Of a stretch of 64,000 bases of DNA, positions 45,401-55,900 are shown in pieces. The translations under genes and the position numbers were made by a program. The notes under the pieces were generated by a model. That model saw only the letters and a list, made by a program, of their open reading frames with translations. It had not been told where the DNA came from and did no database searches. Each line of letters starts with the position of its first letter. Within the stretch, counting starts at the first letter, position 1. This DNA is from Arenicola marina (lineage: Eukaryota > Annelida > Polychaeta > Arenicolidae), in the NCBI GenBank assembly GCA_964019135.1, contig OZ025256.1:14577911-14641910 (forward strand). The letters are read 5' to 3'.

Positions 45401-48400
45401 ACCTGGTTAAGATATTTTGATGTAAGTTTTTGATAAATAAACTAAAGTAAGCCTCTCATATTTATACAAGGTTATGCATGTACAAATTTAAAGAAAGACT
45501 ACCAGGGGTACCTTGTTTTTATATCTGATGAAGACCTAAACTGTGGACTTAGCTATTATGTGTCTGAAAAAGGTTATTGACCTGACCTATATTTGTGTCT
45601 GAACAAGATTATATTGTCCTGACCTATTTTTGTGTTGGAAGAAAGTTATTGACCTGACCTATTTTTGTGTTTAAAGGAGGTCACTGAACTGACGCTTGAG
45701 TTGATAAAGAACCAGTCCAATGCACAGCACAGTGCTAGTCCATATGCCAGCAGTGGCGACCCACAGGAGGAACAACCCCAGGCCGCTAGAGGCGCCACAG
45801 CATACACGTCGCGCTGGAAAGTCGGGGACGATTGTTTGGCCCTGTATTCCGCTGACCAGACGTAAGTTTTTATTGCTCATTGTTGTATCAGGGTATCACC
45901 CAGTCGCTCTGTCATCATCTTTACTCATATTTGTTGTAATATGCCAAGAACCCTTTTGCGAGAAGCACCAACTTGATACTCCTTTGTCCATATGGCAGTT
46001 GGGGGCCTCCCTGGTGTAGTGGTTAGCGCACTAGACCACAGATCAATAGGTTTTGGGGGCCTCCCTGGTGTAGTGGTTAGCGCACTAGACCGCAGATCAA
46101 TAGGTCGTGGGGGCTTCCCTGGTGTAGTGGTCAGCGCACTAGACCGCAGATCAATAGGCCCTGGAGGCGTCCCTGGTGTAGTGGTTAGCGTACTAGACCC
46201 CTGTTCCATAGGCCCTGGGGGCCTCCCTGGTGTAGTGGTTAGCGTACTAGACCCCGGTTCAATAGGCCCTGGGGGCCTCCCTGGTGTAGTGGTTGACTCA
46301 CTAGACCACAGATCAATAGGTCCTGGGGCCTCCCTGGTGTAGTGGTTAGCGCACTAGGTACGCAGATCAGTAGGTCCTGGGTTCAAATCTGGGTATAAGG
46401 CACCTAACCTAACCTTGTCTGATCCATTCATCATGGATCATCCTGCGACATTCCTTGGGTCAGTTTAGGTGTACACAAAATAATCTACAAACACCAATTC
46501 AGTTCAATTCTATATCGCAGTGTCTCTTACAGCGATGTCTAATGTATTTCCAGTACCTATACATCTGTAATGTGCAAGTGAGCTTCGACCATGTAAACAA
46601 TTTGATAATTCTTTAACAACTACGGTACTATGGGCATGATATAGTTTTTTTTCAATTTTATATTGTATCATCTGTGATATTTTACATTGTAGATATTATG
46701 AAGCTGTTATAGATGAGATCCAAGAAGACGGGTCGTGCACAGTCACCTTCTCGGGCTATGATAATACAGATGTCACACAGGTGAGTACATCGTCGCGCCG
46801 GTACGCCAGCTTCCAATCGAATGCAAACTTTAAGATTACTAAGCTCAACATTATCGTTTTCAAATCAGTTATTATTGTATTATGGCTTTCTCGTTATCTG
46901 CCATTTGATTGAATGCGGATATCTACAACGTCTTGGTTCAGTAACGCAAGACATTTATACCAACAGTTTTAATTGATTGAGTTTTATGCTCAGTTAAGGC
47001 AATTTTAACAGTGTATTTAATTGTAAGATACCTTGCTCAAGTGCAAGTAAGAGTTGGTGTGTCTTAACCGGCCTGCGAAACAGGTTAAAGAATTTATTGG
47101 TTGTTTTTCAGGCCTTGTTTGCCTCTGCTCGTTTCCTTCTTCACTGCTGAGATAGGAAGTGTGAAGGCCGCGGTTGATGCGTGGGGCTCGGCGCCTCCGC
47201 CTAGCTTCCATTTGACTTTTAAAAACTCTTGTATAGATAAATCGTCATCTCATAAAACCTGAAACCTTAACCCAGTAACACTTCTTTGTTGAAAAGTAGC
47301 GTACTCTGGTTCACCGTAATTCCGGCATATAAGTCGCGCCATGTTCGAGGTCCCTATGAAACATTTTAGGCATTACAGTGCAGCAAAAAAAACAAGGCGA
47401 CTTATAGTCCAGAAAATACGGTAATATATGAATGAGGTTGAGCTTTTTCCTGGGTTCCATGTCTGACTGTCTAGTAAGGGAAACCTTTGCCTTCTGTTGA
47501 TTGCCAGGACTACTTCCTATCGACGTACTGTGGAATGATCTTAGTTTCGTTTATATTATAGCTTTCACTCACCTGTTCGGGTGTATGGATCGAAAATATA
47601 TATCCAAGTATCAATTAAATCCACACTAATCTCTCGTGTAGGCCAAGTGCATGAATCTTTTGTGAGGTAATAAATGGGTCATATGCAGCCACAGTTACGG
47701 ACGGGTTTCCCTTACGTGGACTATTCGCGAGAGGTGACTTGAATGAATTTAGGCCAACGATCACAACCAGTGGAAACCTTACATAAGACTTGTGTGAAGA
47801 AGTTTTAGATTTGCATTTGTAGGGTGCACACTGGTTTCGGTGACCCAATTATAGCGACATCTAGTGTGGCGAGATCAGTTCACAACCTAGATGAACGGGG
47901 TAAGGAGTGAACACCCTGTCTGGCATCAAAGCATTCCACCGGATCCGCGCTTGTAACCTATACCAAGATATCTTACATACTTATATCAGTTAAGTCTCTG
48001 CGGGTGGGGAGGGTGGAGTTCCCGCTACTTTACACACCGTCTTCGTTGGCGAGCGATTAGGGGGACTTGAGAGACTGGAATGATTCCAACATTGTAATTA
48101 TGATAAAGTTTCTCTGCTGTGATAAGTAAGTGCCTCTTGGGCCATGTATGTGTGCGTCGCCTCTGACCCTGTCTGTGAATGTTATAGGGTCATTCACAGT
48201 GGGTCGGTGAATGAAAATATTGACGTGGAATTAATTGTTGAATCTGTCGGTAGGTGGCGACACTGAAGCCCCTGGAAGAGGCCGTGAAGGCCGGAAGTGC
48301 AGAGGATGACAGTACGCAGCGACCGATACCGAAAACAAAGTGAGTATATCGTCATTTAAATCGCCTGTCACGACAATTTTGCGTTGCACCCAATCCTTCC

Positions 48401-49836
48401 ATCGGGGTTGTACGTTGTACAGCGTGTGTTCATTGGCTGGACAATGACACAAGTGACGTAGCCTACAGACACTGGTATTGTATGATAGAATTAGTACTGC
48501 TTACGGGAAGAAATGGGGGGAATTTTGTATACAATATAATATGCTGGCATTCAACATATTCGAAGCGGTTTTTTCCCCTCAAAACTCTCAAATATTATAA
48601 ATGTTGTATGTTGTAGTACTAGCATTTTGAAGGTTTGTGACTTATCCATAATGCACAGGGGGACATTCCAAGCTCAAGCGGGCTGAGCTGCAGATCAGCC
48701 GGTCGAGGATTCGCCCCCAGTTGCCTGCATCTGAGGCATTTCATTGACCCCTATTTCTGTGCGAGGAAGTTTCTCGGCTCAGCGGAGCCTTTCACTTTAC
48801 ATAATACACCATCGTAACGAAATCAACATGCTAAAGGTAGACACTACATTATTTGCTAATCACTGCATTGCTTCCTCTGTCCTGTCGTCTCAGGAGAGAC
48901 AAAATGGCGGCCGAGAGGGAATACAAGCGTAAGAAGTCCCAGAAGAAGGCGCAGCGCCTCAAACAGCTGGACGAAGACAGCGAGCAAGACAAAAACAAAT
49001 GGATTAACTTCAACTCCAAGGTACGATACAAAGAGCTGCTATTCAGAAATCATACTTAGCGCTGCGCATATCGTCTTAGCGCTAAGCAGCGTATTAAAAA
49101 ACGAGAAAGGCGAAACAGGTCGACTACGCAAATGCTTTTTGGGAATTAGACAAGTGTCAAAATGTAAGTCCGCTCCAATGTGTAAATCTGAATACTGCCG
49201 CTACGAGCGTGAGAGGTTACGACGATGGTTGTCCTGCGTAACTCTGTTATGAATACCGCCCAAGGTCTTCATGGTATGGTCAGCACCAGTTTAGCGGACT
49301 ACGGGGTTTAGTCGGTTAACGTTACCATGTAAATGATGAGCGACTTTAGCCGACTAAGCCCCGCAGCCGGCTAAATTTCGTTCGTGAAACACGCGCCACT
49401 CAGACTCCCGATAATACATTTTCCTTCGGGAACCATGATTTGGCTGGGTTTAGTTAACATGGAGAAGACTTATGGAAGTTTAGTTTAGTGGTCTGTGTTT
49501 CAGTTAAAGAGAGAAATATTGGGACCTTTCATATTTTGCAAATGCGGTAGAGACGCTGAATTTATATTGTCGTTGGATTTGCAGTCACATGCAACACGCG
49601 AAAGTCCCGGGAGGTTTCTCGCCCCAAGGTAACGTCATGTGCAAAAAACAGCCAAAAACCCCAGCATTTAATTTAATTTCCTATTGCAGATATTTTCCAA
49701 GACCACGAAGGGACGCGTTAAGAAGAGCATCTTTGCCTCCCCGGAGTCCACTTCCGGTAAAGTGGGCGTCGGCACGTGCGGAGTCAGCGGTCGCCCCATG
49801 ACAACCTTCACGCAACACGAGAAGTGGAAGAAGTAG
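42420..49836 (+). CDS. SMNDC1: SMNDC1 / SPF30 splicing factor with Tudor domain, complete
   Basis: Nuclear spliceosome factor needed for joining of the U4/U6.U5 tri-snRNP; its Tudor domain binds symmetrically dimethylated arginine tails. Seven exons: 42420-42473, 45160-45225, 45677-45861, 46693-46780, 48254-48339, 48894-49020 and 49690-49836; 753 coding bases, 250 residues (human 238). It starts MAEDLESNLSNYRLQLQQ, like human MSEDLAKQLASYKAQLQQ. The Tudor domain spans about residues 87-131 (from WKVGDDCLALY to FSGYDNTDV); by comparison with SMN the aromatic cage would be Y97, Y104, F121, Y124 and N126. A basic, Lys-rich helix follows (REYKRKKSQKKAQRLK), then the conserved C-terminal block KKSIFASPES and GKVGVGTCG. 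All splice phases agree. A second copy of exon 2 lies upstream of exon 1. Introns 2 and 3 carry tandem repeats. Confidence 0.95.
42474..45159. other. SMNDC1 intron 1
   Basis: 2.7 kb, with a MITE-like element at 43893-44205 and otherwise unique AT-rich sequence. The last 260 bases (from 44900) are the source or twin of the displaced segment at 41411. No other exon recognised. Confidence 0.6.
43893..44205. mobile_element. MITE-like element in SMNDC1 intron 1
   Basis: About 313 bp with ends CTGGGCTCGCGCTAG and CTAACGCTAGCCCAG (12 of 15 bases pair), flanked by ATATA on both sides. Inner repeats of TTAGCCAAATT and TTGGCGA. No coding sequence, so non-autonomous. Confidence 0.6.
45560..45700 (+). 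repeat. 35-38 bp tandem repeat running into SMNDC1 exon 3
   Basis: Three copies of a unit like TTGTGTCTGAAAAAGGTTATT then GACCTGACCTATTT precede the acceptor. The fourth, diverged copy covers the 3' splice site and exon start (TTGTGTTTAAAG, then GAGGTCACTGAACTGACG). So the repeat unit contains the acceptor and the first 18 or so coding bases. Confidence 0.65.
45862..46692. other. SMNDC1 intron 3
   Basis: Contains the seven-copy array of tRNA-like heads at 46001-46411, then unique AT-rich sequence. No coding sequence. Confidence 0.6.
46001..46411 (+). repeat. Seven tandem copies (54 bp) of a tRNA-like SINE head
   Basis: The unit begins GGGGGCCTCCCTGGTGTAGT then GGTTAGCGCACTAGACC and GATCAATAGG. 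It resembles the 5' half of a Glu/Asp-type tRNA, with an A box at TGGTGTAGTGG. Only the seventh copy continues into a B box (GGGTTCAAATC) and a 3' part ending AAGGCACC. Thus the A-box half was amplified inside an otherwise ordinary tRNA-derived SINE. The unit length is divisible by three and gives a meaningless open frame of repeats of GVVVSALD type. Confidence 0.8.
46781..48253. other. SMNDC1 intron 4
   Basis: 1.5 kb of unique sequence; no exon, RNA gene or clear repeat recognised. Confidence 0.55.
48340..48893. other. SMNDC1 intron 5
   Basis: It includes a tRNA-like SINE fragment at about 48660-48790 (GCTGAGCTGCAGATCAGCC, a B-box-like GGATTCGCCCCC, then GCCTGCATCTGAGGC), related to the copy at 3020-3125. 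Nothing else recognised. Confidence 0.5.
49021..49689. other. SMNDC1 intron 6
   Basis: An imperfect inverted repeat near 49283-49380 (CAGTTTAGCGGACTACGGGG and GCCGACTAAGCCCCGCAGCC) stands out. No exon. Confidence 0.5.
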
Positions 49837-52800
49837 CGACTGCCCACTGAACCCCCTACATAGATACGGAGCCGCACGAGACATTGGGCGCGTCGTCCTA
49901 GCAACCGCCCGGCTGTAGCGGTCGCCCACCCTATACTTGGTAGAGGGAAACGCGGAGTGATTAACGTGTGTGAAAGACTGGGAGGTGGACCACAGAACGG
50001 CAGCCTGGAACGGGTTTAGTATTATTACTGCCCGGCGCGTCTCACGGAAATCTGTATTTTGTTGTCGCCTTTGTATTGTAAAGTACGTGATGCGAGGTTA
50101 TATTCTTCCGTGGATGCGGATGAAAACTCGCATTGGACAGGTTCGCCTTCGTGAAATGTATCGTGTATGTGGAATGAAACACAATAGACCTTACAAGTGG
50201 CTAATCGAAATTATTCCAGGTGAGATTACCAATTCTGTCAAAGGTTAGAAGGGTGGGTGGGGGGGGGGGGGAGATTCGTATCAAAGGCGAAATTATCTTT
50301 TAAAGTTATTTCTCCTGCTATTTTTCAGCGGAGAATTATTTAAATGGAAAGAATGTATTTAGGTTCGTAAACCTGGTCAAATAACTGAATAGGTAAGTCG
50401 TTAAACGTACTTTTTCCAGTCTATTTCATCCCTTGTGAGAGACTTTTGTGTACTACTACGAAATTCGGACTAGTTCTGGAGTCTAATTTACCCTTAGTGT
50501 CCACAATACTGGCCTACGACAACAATCATTTTAAAACTTAACATGCAAGTGGGAAATAGATGCAGGAGTAGCTGTCATTAAGTCACTATTTCTCACTATT
50601 ACTTTGCCAGAAGAAAAGTTACTGTGGACGGATTTTACCCGGCAATGAAAATAGCCAGATATACATTTATACTGATTTTGTAACTGTCTTTGGGTATAAA
50701 AGAGATGTAAGCTTCACTGCATCTCACAAGAACTGGGGAATCTGGACCAGCGCGTGATGTTTTCTTTTATTTCTGTTCAGGTTGTCTGAGGCGTTGTCTA
50801 AATAAATAAAATGCATATATGTACTTTGAACGATTGACAGATATTCGTTTTTGTGGGGGTTTTTCGCAAACAAAAGAATAATTGGCACATTTGTCTCTGC
50901 ATCATGGAGTAAGATAAAATCCAATGTTGCTAGTAATCAGAATAAGATCCAACGCGTTTGTTCCAAGAGTTTTGTCATAAAAGTCTACATTTTACTTAGG
51001 ACTTAAAACGCCACGAGACCACAGTTGAGATCCTCTCCTATGGAACCACGGTTGCCGTTCTTGCGTCTTCGTGTGAATACTATTTTTCTCCGTAACTTAT
51101 AACTCCCGTATTGCTCTCTAAGTATATTTACCACAACAGTTGTGCCCATCGACCCTTGATATATGGAAGATCCCGAATGATGAAATGTGGACATTCATTA
51201 ATTATTATTCATTATTTTCATCTCATCCTATTACATCGCATCTAGGACAAACTGATACCAAATGATAACTGAAGGAAACTAATTCCAGATTGTTCAACGA
51301 GCAACTCTTAAATGTTAAGAGGTGGAGAAAAAACCCGACTGAATACAAAACATTCTTCACCACCAAGACTAAATAGACGTAACATCGATTTCTTCAAATC
51401 TATTGCAAGGTTCTCTCAATTATCAGTTCGCCATCTTGAAATTGATTCCCCTTCCACCCCCCCCCCTCCCCCCTCTCCCCCCAAACTGCGACGTTAGCTG
51501 TGGTTTCGGTTGACGTGGACTCTTCGGTGGACACATCGATGTCTAAACGCCGAGAATAGTCCGCGACTATATTAAAGGATCCAATTCAAGATGGCGGAAT
51601 TGAAGATGCACCCGTAAGAAATGTGCAAATATGATCTTACCTTACCTGACAATATGCCACCCGGTAGACCGTGGCGTGTCACATGCTCCAAAAATGTATC
51701 ACAAACTGGTCAAGTTTCCATTAATACAACACATAATTGAAAAGGAACATTACAGATTGATAAATGCCTGATCGTTGTCATTGCAATGACTTGTCTATTG
51801 ATATTTATTATAAGAGAATGTTATAATGTACAGTGACATGTAAATATCATGATGTACGATTTTCACAACGATACATATACACATGCCTCTCAGTCAATAG
51901 CCTTCTATCCTAATGCTTTTTTCTCAAAAATACAGGCCTCAAGCATCTGTTAATATGTGTCACAAATCGTAGCAAACACAGCAAACATTAATGTTAACCC
52001 GGTTTACATTTATAAGTTAAAGACGACGATTAACAAGAGATGTTGGCGGGCACAGGCAATGGGAATGCCAAATTACACTGGGAAACTAAATGGAGTCGCT
52101 ACAGGAATGCTTCACGAAGCTCAAGTAATAACAACTTCCCAACAGCGTTTTTTTCATGGGAGAAAACACCCTCCTCGCATTCATTTCAAGACGCCTATTG
52201 GAGAGCATGCGCCTTAAACCTCATAGCTACAACATGTCAAAATAACCCCAACCGAGAAGTGAACGAATACCGCAGTCAAGTCAACACGTCACGACCCAGG
52301 GACATCCATATCAGGTTGCCAGAACTGAAACTAAAGAATACCAAGCTTAAAATACTAGACTCAATCCATTCAAGAAAATCTACTGGGATGTACATTGTTT
52401 GTCGACCCACTAACATGAGTAGTGGAGTACGTGTAACAGGCCCTTGCCACACACTATATACTAACTGGTTACAATAACTCCACCTGACACCTGAACAAGA
52501 CGGCACAGATAAGCAAGAAAACGGCGAAGCTAAGCATTACCGTAGTTTCTGGAATAAAAGTCACATTTGTATGGGAAATGTAATCGGCGGGCCTATCATA
52601 ATCCGCGGTGCGACCTATAAACGTGAAACTACGTTATAAATGAATATTATAGCGCGACGAAGATTTAATATAACTGTCCTCCTTGTTACATTTTAGCAGC
52701 ATTTGCATTATTATTCGTGAGTGGATTTGTATAAATATGGCACCACATTTCGCCGATATTTTTACAGTCGACAGTACATAATATAGGGCACACGGGTACA

Positions 52801-52915
52801 TCTCGTAACAAACCAACGGTGGGAACACTGTCGTTTGCCTCGGTTTGGTTGGACGGGAGGGCCGGGTGGTAAGGTAGCAAGCCCGGTCTGTTGCCATGAT
52901 GACACAAACCCAGCC
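49837..52915. other. Convergent intergenic region between SMNDC1 and the RAB32-like gene
   Basis: Both genes end toward this region, so it holds their 3' untranslated sequences. AATAAA occurs at about 50803-50812, a possible SMNDC1 signal, though nearly 1 kb from the stop. G-run at about 50257 and C-rich tract at about 51455-51480. Open frames at 51957-52477 show no known motif. Confidence 0.5.
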
Positions 52916-55900
52916 TCAGCAGCAGGATGATTTAGGAGATGGAGCAGCGGTCGGGGGAGTTGTCGAAGGCGATCCCAATATAACTTTGTCTTTGTCATCC
53001 TTTTCGGCACTGAAGTTGAATTTCTTGTCGTTTTCCATAATCTGGAAAAAAACACGTACAAAAATATAGCCATAAAACAGCGAATTTACACGAACTATTT
53101 AAAAGCCGGACGTAGACACTCTCACAGAGCAGGGAAGATGGACTTTCACAGATCCAGCCAGATACACTCACACCATACACAACCAGATACTCTCACAGAC
53201 ACAGATACACTCAGACACAACCAGATACTCTCACAGACACAGATACACTCAGACACAACCAGATACTCTCACAGACACAGATACACTCAGACACAACCAG
53301 ATACTCTCACAGACACAACCAGATACACTCACAGACACACTCAGACACACTCAGACACAACCAGATACTCTCACAGACACAGATACACTCAGACACAACC
53401 AGATACTCTCAGACACAACCAGATACTCTCACAGACACAGATACACTCAGACACAACCAGATACTCTCAGACACAACCAGATACTCTCACAGACACAGAT
53501 ACACTCAGACACAACCAGATACTCTCACAGACACAGATACACTCAGACACAACCAGATACTCTCAGACACAACCAGATACTCTCAGACACAGATACACTC
53601 AGACACAACCAGATACTCTCAGACACAACCAGATACTCTCACAGACACAGATACACTCAGACACAACCAGATACTCTCACAGACACAGATACACTCAGAC
53701 ACAACCAGATACTCTCAGACACAGATACACTTAGACACAACCAGATACTCTCACAGACACAGATACACTCGGACACAACCAGATACTCTCACAGACACAG
53801 ATACACTCAGACACAACCAGATACTCTCACAGACACAGATACACTCAGACACAACCAGATACTCTCAGACACAGATACACTTAGACACAACCAGATACTC
53901 TCACAGACACAGATACACTCAGACACAAGCAGATACTCTCACAGACACAGATACACTCAAACACAACCAGATACTCTCACAGACACAGATACACTCAGAC
54001 ACAACCATATACTCTCACAGACACAGATACACTCAGACACAACCAGATACTCTCACAGTCACAGATACACTCAGACACAACCAGATACTCTCACAGACAC
54101 AGATACACTCAGACACAACCAGATACTTTCACAGACACAACCAGATACACTCACAGACACAAACAGATACACTAAGACACAACCAGATACTCTCACAGAC
54201 CCAGCTCACCAGACACACACTCACAGACCCAGCCAGACACACTCACAGACCCAGCCAGATACACTCACAGACCCAGCCAGACACACACTCACAGACCCAG
54301 CCAGACACACTCACAGACCCAGCCAGATACACTCACAGACCCAGCCAGATACACACTCACAGACCCAGCCAGACACACACTCACAGACCCAGCCAGACAC
54401 ACTCACAGACCCAACCAGATACACTCACAGACCCAACCAGACACACTCACAGACCCAGCCAGATACACACTCACAGACCCAGCCAGATACACACTCACAG
54501 ACCCAGCCAGATACACACTCACACAAGGGACACATTGACACTGTCGCTGCAGATGGCTTACCTGAGTCACCAGGCAGCGGGCAGCTTCGTCTATATTGAT
54601 ATTTTCCTTCGCCGAAGTCTCGAACCAGCGCAGGAAGCCACGCTCTCGGCAGTACTCCTCCATCTGAGAGTGGCTGTTGACGGGTCCTTCCTTCGACTGG
54701 TCACACTGCGAATGGCAGAGGGAAACAGCATAACAGCGACCGACTACTACTCTTCAACTGTTAATAAGCACACCTTTCGGTTCCATACCACGGCAGAAGC
54801 CGTTCTCCGTGCTATTGAAGTACATTTCATTATTTGTAAATATTGATGGTCACCAATCCGCGAGAAAAACAACACAGAACACGATTTGCGTGATAAAGAG
54901 CCGCATTCCTTTTCGTTTGTGTGCCACTATTAAAGCCAGACGTACAGCCACTCTAGTCCTCTGAACAATGATCTCTAAGACAGCACTATCTTATTCAATA
55001 CATAGAACACACAGAAAACAACATACGCGGTAGTTGGTAACAGAGTTCTAGAGCACTTAAAGCACTACGCAATTCTTGCCAAATCTGTGGCGGACAGGGT
55101 GCGCTTCTTGTGTTCTAGTGTGGTGGTACATATGGCAAAGGGCGCCGTGTATATTATCTCATTGGCTATTGCCAGTAATATTACATTTTACCTGTTTGCC
55201 ATTGGCAAGTAGCACACATGGTATATGACTGGTTGTACATTACCTTATTGGCAAGTAGTACACACGGCATAGGGCTGGTTGTACATTACCTTATTGGCAA
55301 GTAGTACACACGGCATAGGGCTGGTTGTACATTACCTTATTGGCAAGTAGTACACACGGTATAGGGCTGGTTGTACATTACCTTATTGGCAAGTAGTACA
55401 CACGGTATAGGGCTGGTTGTACATTACCTTATTGGCAAGTAGCACACACGGTATAGGCCTGGTTGTACATTACCTTATTGGCAAGTAGCACACACGGTAT
55501 AGGGCTGGTTGTACATTACCTTATTGGCAAGTAGCACACACGGTATAGGCCTGGTTGTACATTACCTTATTGGCCAGTAGTACACACGGTATAGGGCTGG
55601 TTGTACATTACCTTATTGGCCAGTAGTACATGTAGTATAGGGCTGGTTGTACATTACCTTATTGGCAAGTAGCACACACGGTATAGGGCTGGTTGTACAT
55701 TACCTTATTGGCCAGTAGTACATGTAGTATAGGCCTGGTTGTACATTACCTTGTTGGCAAGTAGCACACACGGTATAGGGCTGGTTGTACATTACCTTAT
55801 TGGCAAGTAGCACACACGGCATAGGGCTGGTTGTACATTACCTTATTGGCAAGTAGCACACACGGTATAGGGCTGGTTGTACATTACCTTATTGGCAAGT

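Noticed and set aside
45992-46342. Open frame with repeated GVVVSALD-type units
   Set aside because: It is translation of the 54-bp tandem tRNA-like heads; the unit length divisible by three keeps the frame open.
46330-46411. A functional tRNA gene
   Set aside because: A and B boxes are present but the acceptor ends do not pair and the sequence continues a SINE; no intact cloverleaf was found here or at 17926 or 3020.
51957-52477. Two overlapping open frames between SMNDC1 and the RAB32-like gene
   Set aside because: No known motif, no splice or polyadenylation context, and they overlap in different frames.
53138-53734. 198-codon frame rich in HNQILSQTQIHSDTTR repeats
   Set aside because: It comes from the A/C-rich minisatellite in a RAB32-like intron, with no start context or homology.
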